Positions 9,267 through 16,197 of a stretch of 64,000 bases of DNA are shown here, piece by piece. The translations under genes were made by a program, and so were the position numbers. The stretch is taken from positions 219,445-283,444 of the forward strand of contig NZ_JAOQKJ010000005.1 of NCBI RefSeq assembly GCF_025567405.1. Reading direction: 5' to 3'. How positions within the stretch are numbered: the first letter of the stretch is position 1; each line of letters opens with the position of its first letter. Origin of the DNA: Suilimivivens aceti (lineage in GTDB: Bacteria; Bacillota; Clostridia; Lachnospirales; Lachnospiraceae). Below the pieces are notes generated by a model that ran no database searches, had not been told where the DNA came from, and saw only the letters and a list, made by a program, of their open reading frames with translations.

Positions 9267-9506
9267 ATGAGATTAGATAAATATTTAAAGGTATCCAGGC
9301 TGATCAAACGCAGAACTGTAGCCAATGAGGCATGCGATGCAGGCCGCGTCATGATCAATGACAGACCGGCAAAAGCATCAGCAGATGTCAAGGCAGGGGA
9401 TAAGATCACAATTTCCTTCGGTAACAAGGATGTGAGTGTGGAAGTACTCAGTGTACAGGAAACTGTCAGAAAAGAAGAAGCCAAAGAGATGTTTCGGTAT
9501 TTATAA
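9267..9506 (+). CDS. rqcP: S4-domain RNA-binding protein RqcP
   Basis: A 79-residue protein made of a single S4 domain: M-R-L-D-K-Y-L-K-V-S-R-L-I-K-R-R-T at the N-terminus. It matches YabO/RqcP of Bacillus, which works with RqcH to add alanine tails to nascent chains on stalled 50S subunits (ribosome quality control). The position between hup and yabP is the same as in Bacillus, which supports orthology. Older annotation calls it an Hsp15/HslR-like heat-shock protein. Confidence 0.9.
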   Translation: MRLDKYLKVSRLIKRRTVANEACDAGRVMINDRPAKASADVKAGDKITISFGNKDVSVEVLSVQETVRKEEAKEMFRYL

Positions 9507-9571
9507 AACGCCGGAATATCCGGAAGTGTTCTCCAATATAATCTTTTATAGAAAGAGAAAAGGAGAACGGG

Positions 9572-9862
9572 ATGGAGGATTTAAACAGTATTAACAAGAG
9601 ACCTCATAAGGTGACACTTCTTGGAAGAAGGACATGTAATCTTACCGGGGTGAATGATGTGCTTTCCTTTGACGAAAGAGAAGTGATCCTGGAAACAGAG
9701 CAGGGTATGCTGATGATGAAGGGAAGCGGACTTCATGTGAACAGACTGACTCTGGATAAGGGTGAGGTAGATGTGGAAGGAAAGATAGACAGCTTCACTT
9801 ATTCCGAACAGGCATCCATGACGGCAAAAAGTGAATCTCTTCTGACCCGGTTATTTAAATAA
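9572..9862 (+). CDS. yabP: Sporulation protein YabP
   Basis: A 96-residue protein of the YabP/YqfC family, the normal size. It begins with the family pattern R-P-H-K-V-T-L-x-x-R then L-T-G-V-N-D-V-L-S-F-D. YabP is made in the mother cell and is required for spore cortex formation in Bacillus. The start has AAAAGGAGAA upstream. AATATC and AATATAAT stretches between 9513 and 9543 could be a sigma-E promoter, but the match is loose. The stop overlaps the yabQ start (TAATG), so the two are translationally coupled. Confidence 0.92.
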   Translation: MEDLNSINKRPHKVTLLGRRTCNLTGVNDVLSFDEREVILETEQGMLMMKGSGLHVNRLTLDKGEVDVEGKIDSFTYSEQASMTAKSESLLTRLFK

Positions 9863-10356
9863 TGTGGCTCAGTCAGGATATTACCAGAGAGATGGTCTTT
9901 TTGTTCCATTCCTTTCTGCTGGGAGTTGTGATCACTTCTGCTTATGATGGTTTTCTGATCATACGGAGACTGATCCGCCATTCCGGGATCATGGTGTCAC
10001 TGGAAGACCTTGTTTTCTGGATTGTGTGTGCACTGGAGGTATTCAGGGTTCTCTGCAGGGAAAATAATGGAATGCTCAGATGGTTTGCAGTAGCCGGAGC
10101 CTTTGGTGGAATGCTGGTGTACAAGAAAACGGTCAGCAGATTCATAATCAGGACAATATGTCAGGTGATCACATTTTTGGGCGGAATACTGATGAAGATC
10201 GTGAGATTTCTGGCAAAGCCGGTAAAGAAGCTTGTAAGGCAAGGGGAAAAAGGGGGTAAGGTACTGGCTGGCAGGCTGTCATGGCTCTTCCGGTGCCTGA
10301 AAAAGAAGTTGACGTTATTTTTGAAAATGCTTAAAATAGTACTTAGTAAGAAATGA
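9862..10356 (+). CDS. yabQ: Spore cortex membrane protein YabQ
   Basis: A 164-residue membrane protein with hydrophobic segments near residues 10-32, 45-65, 70-88 and a fourth before the basic tail. The opening and the R-x-L-I-R-H element fit YabQ, a mother-cell membrane protein needed for cortex assembly. The C-terminal third is strongly basic (Lys/Arg rich). The ATG overlaps the yabP stop by one base. The end overlaps an upstream candidate start of the next gene. Confidence 0.88.
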   Translation: MWLSQDITREMVFLFHSFLLGVVITSAYDGFLIIRRLIRHSGIMVSLEDLVFWIVCALEVFRVLCRENNGMLRWFAVAGAFGGMLVYKKTVSRFIIRTICQVITFLGGILMKIVRFLAKPVKKLVRQGEKGGKVLAGRLSWLFRCLKKKLTLFLKMLKIVLSKK

Positions 10357-10370
10357 AAAGAGGATGCGGG

Positions 10371-10679
10371 ATGGCAAGAAGAGCAGCTTACCGGAAAAGA
10401 CGGCAGAATAAGTTCGGTATGTTTCTTGTATTCATCGTTGTGGTCATGCTTACCGTTGTAGTAGCTGTCAGAGGAATTGAGATGAAAGCGAAGCTGGCTG
10501 ATAACAGGCAGAGGGAAGCTGAACTGGAGGCACAGATCGCAGCTGAAGAGGAGCGTACGCAGGAAATAGAAGAAATGGAAAAATATTCGGAAACCCTTGG
10601 ATATACAGAAGAGGTAGCCAAGGAGAAGCTGGGTCTTGTCAATGAAGGTGAGATCATATTCCGGGATGAAAGTCATTAA
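10371..10679 (+). CDS. divIC: DivIC/FtsB-type septum formation initiator
   Basis: A 102-residue bitopic protein: short basic cytoplasmic tail (R-R-A-A-Y-R-K-R-R-Q), one membrane segment (about 20-40), then a coiled coil rich in Glu/Ala/Arg and the extracytoplasmic motif T-E-E-V-A-K-E-K-L-G-L-V-N-E-G-E. DivIC forms the FtsL/DivIB division complex. I chose ATG 10371 (GAGGATGCGGG upstream) over ATG 10353, which overlaps yabQ and would add six residues. Same genomic place as divIC in Bacillus. Confidence 0.9.
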   Translation: MARRAAYRKRRQNKFGMFLVFIVVVMLTVVVAVRGIEMKAKLADNRQREAELEAQIAAEEERTQEIEEMEKYSETLGYTEEVAKEKLGLVNEGEIIFRDESH

Positions 10680-10681
10680 AG

Positions 10682-10717
10682 ATACTGTCCAGATGAAAAA
10701 TGGGCAGTATTTTTTTG
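10682..10717 (+). terminator. Terminator after divIC
   Basis: ATACTGTCCA (10682-10691) pairs with TGGGCAGTAT (10701-10710) through one G-T wobble, followed by eight Ts (10710-10717). Confidence 0.9.
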
Positions 10718-10745
10718 CGATGAGTTATGAAGGGGCAGGAACTGC

Positions 10746-10779
10746 TTCGACAAACAATGCACAGGCTTTCTGTTAAGAT
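10746..10779 (+). promoter_or_regulatory. Spo0A box over a sigma-A promoter for spoIIE
   Basis: TTCGACAAA at 10746-10754 is, on the other strand, TTTGTCGAA, a full match to the Spo0A box core. A -10 element TAAGAT (10774-10779) lies so that the box covers the -35 position, and there is no good -35 hexamer. This is the layout of Spo0A-activated sigma-A promoters such as spoIIE and spoIIG of Bacillus. It sits 40 bp before the ribosome-binding site of the spoIIE-like gene. Confidence 0.78.
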
Positions 10780-10818
10780 AGATAACTGCTACAGAGAGAA
10801 AGAAAGGGGCGTTATCAT

Positions 10819-12018
10819 ATGAAAAACAGGGAAGCGGATGACAGAGATGAATTTGAAAGCATATTACCGGAGTATGGAAGGCGGAAGCTTCTGACCTGTG
10901 CAGAATCCATACGGGAGCTGGCAGAAAGCTTTCAGGAAACAAGAGAAAACAGAGAGATCCTGCCGGAAGAAAACCGTAATGATTTCCTGTGTCAGAGGCG
11001 TCTTTTTGAAAATAAAAACCTGATGGCGGAGCATCTGCAGGAAATGGCACAGATCATGACAGATGTAGCACAGGAAACGAAAAGCTGCAGACCATTAAGC
11101 GTCAGAAGAGTGAAACAGATTGCCCATGCCATGAAAGAGGTCGGAGTGCAGATGAAGAATCTGTACCTGATCGAAAATGAAGAAGGGAAGAGCGAGGTTA
11201 CGATCTGCCTCAGGAATGAAAAAAGGAATACGCTGTCAGCAGAGGAAATGGGAGACCTGCTTTCTGTTCTGTTGAATATCAGGCTGGTCTGTACCGGAGA
11301 CAATCCCTTTTTTGTAACAGAAGAATGGAAGACCTTTTATTATGTGGAAGAGGCCGGATATCATGTGCTGACCGGGGTGGCCACTGCTGTTAAGGAGACA
11401 GAAAAGGTTTCAGGGGATAATTATTCCTTTTTTGAAATGAAGCCGGGCAATCAGACAGCGATCCTTTCAGATGGAATGGGCTCAGGGGAGAAAGCGTGTC
11501 AGGACAGTACCCTTGTTGTAGAACTGATGCAGAAGTTTCTGGAGGCGGGATTCCCGGCAGAAACAGCAATTTCCATGATCAACAGTGCACTGGTATGCCG
11601 TGAGGAAAGCGCAAATATGTCCACTCTGGATCTCTGCAGTATTGATCTATACGGAGGGGAATGTCGCTTTATCAAGGTGGGAAGTGCCTGCTCGTATATT
11701 AAAAGGGGACAGCTCGTGGAACGGATATCATCCGGTAATCTTCCCATGGGGATCTTTCAGAAACCAGATGTGGATATGGTCTGCCGGGAACTGGAGGATG
11801 GAGATTATGTGATCCTGTTTTCTGATGGAGTTACGGATGCACTTTCCCAGGGGATGGGGGAGGAGATACTTCCGGAGGTGATCGGGAGCTGCCAGCTCAG
11901 CAATCCTGGAGAAATAGCAGGCTCTCTCCTGAATTTCTGTATTCACCAGTGCAAAGGGCGTATCCGTGATGATATGACGATTCTGGTGATCGGGATCTGG
12001 AAAAAAGAAGAGGAATAA
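10819..12018 (+). CDS. spoIIE: SpoIIE-type PP2C phosphatase lacking the membrane domain
   Basis: A 399-residue protein matching the C-terminal half of SpoIIE. PP2C motifs are visible: L-S-D-G-M-G-S-G near residue 218, G-D-Y-V-I-L-F-S-D-G-V-T-D-A near 330, and R-D-D-M-T-I-L-V near 384. Residues 1-200 resemble the regulatory/oligomerisation region. SpoIIE dephosphorylates SpoIIAA and so activates sigma-F in the forespore. Classical SpoIIE is over 800 residues with about ten membrane segments; here none is present and only 140 bp separate it from divIC, so the protein is predicted soluble. Position between divIC and tilS, and the Spo0A-box promoter, support orthology rather than a generic RsbU-like phosphatase. 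Confidence 0.85.
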   Translation: MKNREADDRDEFESILPEYGRRKLLTCAESIRELAESFQETRENREILPEENRNDFLCQRRLFENKNLMAEHLQEMAQIMTDVAQETKSCRPLSVRRVKQIAHAMKEVGVQMKNLYLIENEEGKSEVTICLRNEKRNTLSAEEMGDLLSVLLNIRLVCTGDNPFFVTEEWKTFYYVEEAGYHVLTGVATAVKETEKVSGDNYSFFEMKPGNQTAILSDGMGSGEKACQDSTLVVELMQKFLEAGFPAETAISMINSALVCREESANMSTLDLCSIDLYGGECRFIKVGSACSYIKRGQLVERISSGNLPMGIFQKPDVDMVCRELEDGDYVILFSDGVTDALSQGMGEEILPEVIGSCQLSNPGEIAGSLLNFCIHQCKGRIRDDMTILVIGIWKKEEE

Positions 12019-12056
12019 GTCTTTTCTTTTATATATATATCAGCTATAGTAAATAT

Positions 12057-13505
12057 ATGGTCAATAAAGTTCTGGATTATTGTGAACAATATCATATGAT
12101 AGCTTCTGGCGATGTGGTTGTAACAGGGGTTTCAGGGGGCGCAGATTCTGTCTGCCTCCTTTTTATGCTACTTGCTATCCGGGAGAAGGTGCCGTTTCAT
12201 CTGGCAGTTGCCCATGTAAACCATGGACTGCGGAAGGAAGCTGCCATGGAGGCAGCCTACGTGCATGAATTATGTGAAAACAGGGGGATCCCATTCTATC
12301 TGAAAGAGGCAGATATGGCAGGCTACGCAAGGGAAGCATCCCTTTCTGAGGAGGAAGCAGGCAGGCAGATCCGGTATGCTTTTTTCAGGGAGATACTTAT
12401 ACTGGAGGGCACAAGGCACCAGACAGAGGAGGCAAAGTGGAAGATCGCAGTTGCCCATAACCGGAATGACAGAGCCGAAACCATGCTGTTCCATCTTTTC
12501 CGGGGAACAGGATTGGCGGGACTCTGCGGGATCCCGGCGGTAAACGGGAGGATCATACGGCCGCTTCTCTGCCTTGACAGGCAGGAGATTGAGGCTTATC
12601 TGAAAAATGAGAAGATCCGTTACTACACGGACAGTACCAATCAGGAGGATCACTACGCAAGAAACAGGATCCGCCATCATATTCTGCCCTATGCGGAAGA
12701 TGAGATCTGCAGAAGTGCTGTGGCACATATGAACCAGACGGCAGAGAATCTCCGCCTGGCAGAGATTTATCTGGGGAAACAGACGGAAGAAGCGGCAGAG
12801 AGATGTGTGCTGCCTGCCGGAAACGTGGCAGCAGAATGCCAGGAGAAAGAACCGGCTGGCAGTGAGAAGCAGATCCGTCTGGATCTGGATGCTTTCATAA
12901 AAGAAGATCCATATCTGAGAGGCCGTATCCTGCATCTGTTTGTGGAGAGACTGGCCGGTCAGAGAAAAGACATTACGGCGGCACACCTGGAGGGCATAGA
13001 ACGACTTTTCCTTTCAGAAAAAAACGGTGAATTGAATCTTCCATATGAAATTACGGTTTATAAAAATTACAGGATGGGTATGCTTGTAAGAGGTAAACAG
13101 AAGAAGCAGAGAAAGAAGCCTGTAGTGATCAAGGGGGATGGGATTTATCAGGCAGATGGTCTTGGAGAGGTGGAAGTTACAGTGTTTTCCTGTGAAAAAA
13201 CTGGAAATATTCCGGAAAAGAGATATACGAAATGGTTTGATTATGATAAAATAACAACATCTGTTCTGCTGCGGGTAAGGGAGCGTGGAGATTATCTTAC
13301 GATCAACAGCAGCATGGCGCACAAGTCCCTTCAGGATTATTTCGTTAATGAAAAAATCCCAAGACAGGAAAGGGATTCTTTTTATGTACTTGCAGACGGC
13401 GCCCATATCATGTGGGTTCCCGGATATCGGATCAGCGAATATTATAAGGTGACAGAGAAAACCCGGAATATCATGCAGATCAGCATAAAGAAGACGGAAG
13501 CGTAA
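12057..13505 (+). CDS. tilS: tRNA(Ile)-lysidine synthase TilS
   Basis: A 482-residue enzyme that converts C34 of tRNA-Ile(CAT) to lysidine so that it reads AUA. The PP-loop ATPase motif G-V-S-G-G-A-D-S is at about residues 24-31, with A-V-A-H-V-N-H-G-L-R and N-R-N-D-R-A-E-T following, and the C-terminal TilS domain (S-M-A-H-K-S-L-Q-D-Y-F, P-R-Q-E-R-D) near 420-440. ATG 12057 has no obvious Shine-Dalgarno in the AT-rich TATATATA stretch before it, but fits the family N-terminus. Order spoIIE-tilS-hpt-ftsH is the same as in Bacillus. Confidence 0.95.
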   Translation: MVNKVLDYCEQYHMIASGDVVVTGVSGGADSVCLLFMLLAIREKVPFHLAVAHVNHGLRKEAAMEAAYVHELCENRGIPFYLKEADMAGYAREASLSEEEAGRQIRYAFFREILILEGTRHQTEEAKWKIAVAHNRNDRAETMLFHLFRGTGLAGLCGIPAVNGRIIRPLLCLDRQEIEAYLKNEKIRYYTDSTNQEDHYARNRIRHHILPYAEDEICRSAVAHMNQTAENLRLAEIYLGKQTEEAAERCVLPAGNVAAECQEKEPAGSEKQIRLDLDAFIKEDPYLRGRILHLFVERLAGQRKDITAAHLEGIERLFLSEKNGELNLPYEITVYKNYRMGMLVRGKQKKQRKKPVVIKGDGIYQADGLGEVEVTVFSCEKTGNIPEKRYTKWFDYDKITTSVLLRVRERGDYLTINSSMAHKSLQDYFVNEKIPRQERDSFYVLADGAHIMWVPGYRISEYYKVTEKTRNIMQISIKKTEA

Positions 13506-13520
13506 GAAAGGAGTCAGGAA

Positions 13521-14045
13521 ATGGCTGAACATGTAAAGGTACTATTATCAGAAAAGGAAGTGGATGACAGGATCCAGGCGATCGGAGAGCAGATCAGCAG
13601 GGATTATGCAGGAAAGCAGGTACATCTTATCTGTGTATTAAAGGGAGGAAGCTTTTTCCTGTGTGAGCTGGCAAAGAGGATCACTGTACCGGTTTCCCTT
13701 GATTTCATGTCTGTATCCAGCTATGGAAGTGAGACTAAGTCAAGTGGTGTGGTCAAGATCATCAAGGATCTGGATGAGCCGATCAAGGGGAAGGATGTTC
13801 TTGTGATTGAGGATATTGTAGATTCTGGAAGAACCTTAAGCTATCTTATGGAAATGCTGAAGGACAGAGGACCTGCAAGCTTAAAACTCTGTACACTTCT
13901 TGACAAGCCGGACAGAAGAGTCATTGATGTGCCGGTAGATTATACAGGATTTGAAATTCCGGATGAGTTTGTAGTTGGCTACGGTCTTGATTATGATCAG
14001 AGATATCGTAATCTTCCCTACATCGGAGTGATCAGCTTCGATTGA
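13521..14045 (+). CDS. hpt: Hypoxanthine phosphoribosyltransferase
   Basis: A 174-residue purine salvage enzyme converting hypoxanthine or guanine plus PRPP to IMP or GMP. The PRPP-binding loop V-L-V-I-E-D-I-V-D-S-G-R-T-L is near residue 94, the L-K-G-G motif near 39, and the base-binding region with V-G-Y-G-L-D-Y-D-x-x-Y-R-N-L-P near the end. It starts 15 bp after tilS with GAAAGGAG upstream. In Bacillus the HprT-TilS pair also co-regulates ftsH. Confidence 0.96.
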   Translation: MAEHVKVLLSEKEVDDRIQAIGEQISRDYAGKQVHLICVLKGGSFFLCELAKRITVPVSLDFMSVSSYGSETKSSGVVKIIKDLDEPIKGKDVLVIEDIVDSGRTLSYLMEMLKDRGPASLKLCTLLDKPDRRVIDVPVDYTGFEIPDEFVVGYGLDYDQRYRNLPYIGVISFD

Positions 14046-14103
14046 GAAGAGTGCTTTAAAAGAAATAATGCAGTAAATGACAGAATAGGAAAGTAAGACA
14101 GTT

Positions 14104-15966
14104 ATGAAAAACCGAGGTATCAGAATTTATTTTGTACTCGTGATCGGACTTCTGCTCCTGGTTCTCTGGACCAGTATGCTGAATGTGAAGCAAAGCGAGT
14201 ATACCAAAGGGGAACTGGTAACCAGCCTGAAGGCAGATGAAGTAATTTCGGCAACAATCCTGCCAAACCGTGAAACACCGACAGGTGAAGTAGAGATCGT
14301 ACTGGCAAACGGTGAACAGAGAACCCTTTATGTAACAGATGTAAATGAGATCGAAGCTCTGCTGGAATCATATAAGATTGATCCGGCTGTAGAAAAGGTG
14401 CGGGAAGAAAACTGGTTCCTGAACAGTGTATTCCCGGTGCTCCTTGCCGTGATCGTTATGGTGTTCTTCTTTGTGATGATGAATAATCAGAATGCAGGCG
14501 GCGGAAACAGCAAGATGATGAATTTCGGAAAGAGCCGGGCCAGACTTTCTCTTGGTGACAATAAGACGACATTGCAGGATGTGGCGGGTCTGAAGGAAGA
14601 GAAGGAGGATCTGGAGGAGATCATAGAGTTTTTGAAGAATCCGGGTAAGTTTACCAGGGTTGGTGCCAGGATCCCCAAGGGTGTACTGCTTGAAGGAGCA
14701 CCCGGTACAGGTAAGACCCTGCTTGCCAAAGCAATTGCGGGAGAAGCAGGAGTTCCCTTTTTCAGCATATCGGGATCTGATTTTGTGGAAATGTTTGTTG
14801 GTGTTGGTGCATCCAGAGTCCGTGATTTGTTTGAAGAAGCTAAGAGGCACGCTCCCTGTATTATTTTTATCGATGAGATCGATGCGGTTGCAAGACGTCG
14901 TGGAACTGGTATGGGTGGCGGTCATGATGAAAGAGAACAGACATTGAATCAGCTGCTTGTAGAGATGGATGGCTTTGGCGTGAATGAAGGGATCATTGTG
15001 CTGGCAGCAACCAACCGTGTAGATATCCTGGATCCTGCCATTTTAAGACCGGGACGTTTTGACCGGAAGATCAGTGTGAACAGACCGGATGTCGGAGGCA
15101 GGGAAGAGATTCTGATGGTACATGCCAAGAACAGACCTCTTGCAGAGGATGTAGACCTGAAGCAGGTGGCACAGACGACAGCCGGATTTACCGGTGCGGA
15201 TCTGGAGAATCTTCTGAATGAGGCGTCCATTATGGCAGCCAAGGAAGAAAGGGCTTTTATCATCCAGGATGATATCAAACGGGCTTTCATTAAAGTAGGA
15301 ATTGGCGCAGAGAAGAAGAGCCGGGTGATTTCAGACAAGGAAAAGAAGATCACTGCTTATCATGAGGCAGGTCATGCGATCCTGTTTCATGTACTGCCGG
15401 ATGTGGGACCTGTCTATACGGTTTCTATCATTCCAACCGGTAATGGTGCAGCGGGTTATACCATGCCGCTGCCGGAGAAGGATGAGATGTTTATCACAAA
15501 GGGGCAGCTTCTGCAGGATATTATGGTGTCTCTTGGAGGACGTATTGCAGAGGAGATTATTTTCGGTGATATTACTACAGGCGCTTCCAGTGATATCAAG
15601 AAGGCGACCTCTGCAGCCAGAGATATGGTGACCAGGTATGGTATGTCTGAGAATATTGGCGTAATCAATTATAACAGCGATGATGATGAGGTATTCATCG
15701 GAAGAGATCTGGCTCATGCAAAGAATCACAGTGAACTGATCTCGGGAGAAATTGACAGAGAAGTAAAGGCCATTATTGATGACTGCTATAAGAAGGCAAA
15801 GGATATTATATTGGCACACATGGATGTACTGCATCACTGTGCAGAACTGTTGATCGTTAAGGAAAAGATTGGCAGGGAAGAGTTTGAGGCATTGTTTGAC
15901 CAGAAGGAGAATGATCCGGAAAGCTTTTTCGAAAACCATGAAATTGGTGAAAGTGCACAAAAATGA
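14104..15966 (+). CDS. ftsH: ATP-dependent zinc metalloprotease FtsH
   Basis: A 620-residue membrane-anchored AAA+ protease. Two membrane segments (about 6-25 and 104-126) flank a short external domain. Walker A G-A-P-G-T-G-K-T lies near residue 198, Walker B I-I-F-I-D-E-I-D near 256, the second region of homology R-P-G-R-F-D-R near 318, and the zinc site H-E-A-G-H at 420-424. FtsH degrades misfolded membrane proteins and regulators, and is needed for sporulation in Bacillus. The length is normal. It closes the conserved block. Confidence 0.98.
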   Translation: MKNRGIRIYFVLVIGLLLLVLWTSMLNVKQSEYTKGELVTSLKADEVISATILPNRETPTGEVEIVLANGEQRTLYVTDVNEIEALLESYKIDPAVEKVREENWFLNSVFPVLLAVIVMVFFFVMMNNQNAGGGNSKMMNFGKSRARLSLGDNKTTLQDVAGLKEEKEDLEEIIEFLKNPGKFTRVGARIPKGVLLEGAPGTGKTLLAKAIAGEAGVPFFSISGSDFVEMFVGVGASRVRDLFEEAKRHAPCIIFIDEIDAVARRRGTGMGGGHDEREQTLNQLLVEMDGFGVNEGIIVLAATNRVDILDPAILRPGRFDRKISVNRPDVGGREEILMVHAKNRPLAEDVDLKQVAQTTAGFTGADLENLLNEASIMAAKEERAFIIQDDIKRAFIKVGIGAEKKSRVISDKEKKITAYHEAGHAILFHVLPDVGPVYTVSIIPTGNGAAGYTMPLPEKDEMFITKGQLLQDIMVSLGGRIAEEIIFGDITTGASSDIKKATSAARDMVTRYGMSENIGVINYNSDDDEVFIGRDLAHAKNHSELISGEIDREVKAIIDDCYKKAKDIILAHMDVLHHCAELLIVKEKIGREEFEALFDQKENDPESFFENHEIGESAQK

Positions 15967-16001
15967 TGGTGCGAATTTGTAATATTTGTGAATTGTAGGA
16001 A

Positions 16002-16030
16002 TTTACACAAAATGGGGGCTATGCTATTAT
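16002..16030 (+). promoter_or_regulatory. Strong promoter after ftsH (small-RNA promoter candidate)
   Basis: TTTACA (16002-16007), a 17-bp spacer and TATTAT (16025-16030). Just upstream, TTTGTG (15985-15990) and CACAAA (16006-16011) form an inverted repeat that overlaps the -35, so a repressor could sit there. No ORF starts between this promoter and the terminator 70 bp downstream. Confidence 0.72.
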
Positions 16031-16036
16031 ACTACT

Positions 16037-16130
16037 TGTAACCCCCCCAATACATTATATAGTTTTTGCTATACCCCATAAGAAAGAAATACCTTCTCTA
16101 AAAAGAACAGTACACGTACTGTTCTTTTTA
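16037..16130 (+). ncRNA. Candidate small RNA (about 94 nt) between ftsH and the GH13 gene
   Basis: Between a good promoter (16002-16030) and a perfect terminator hairpin (16100-16129) lies a stretch with no credible ORF. The predicted transcript begins near 16037, contains a run of seven Cs (16043-16049), a small TATAG/CTATA hairpin (about 16060-16075) and an A-rich single-stranded part before the terminator. A separate promoter for the GH13 gene follows the terminator, so this looks like an independent unit rather than only a leader. I do not recognise the family. A leader attenuator of the GH13 gene is the alternative. Confidence 0.5.
16100..16129 (+). terminator. Perfect palindromic terminator
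   Basis: Arms of 14 bases, AAAAAGAACAGTAC (16100-16113) and GTACTGTTCTTTTT (16116-16129), are exact reverse complements around AC. The A-run on one side and T-run on the other make it work in both directions. Confidence 0.88.
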
Positions 16131-16137
16131 CTTTATA

Positions 16138-16166
16138 TTGATAAAAGAGGCTATTTCGGATAAAAT
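16138..16166 (+). promoter_or_regulatory. Promoter of the GH13 gene
   Basis: TTGATA (16138-16143), 17-bp spacer, TAAAAT (16161-16166), 31 bp before the ATG. GAAGGGAG precedes the start as ribosome-binding site. Confidence 0.75.
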
Positions 16167-16197
16167 AAGAAGTGGATTTTGAAGGGAGCAGCCAGGT

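Noticed and set aside
15985..16011. Rex (NADH-sensing) operator
   Set aside because: TTTGTG and CACAAA arms are present but the spacing is too long and the inner AA/TT pairs are out of register.
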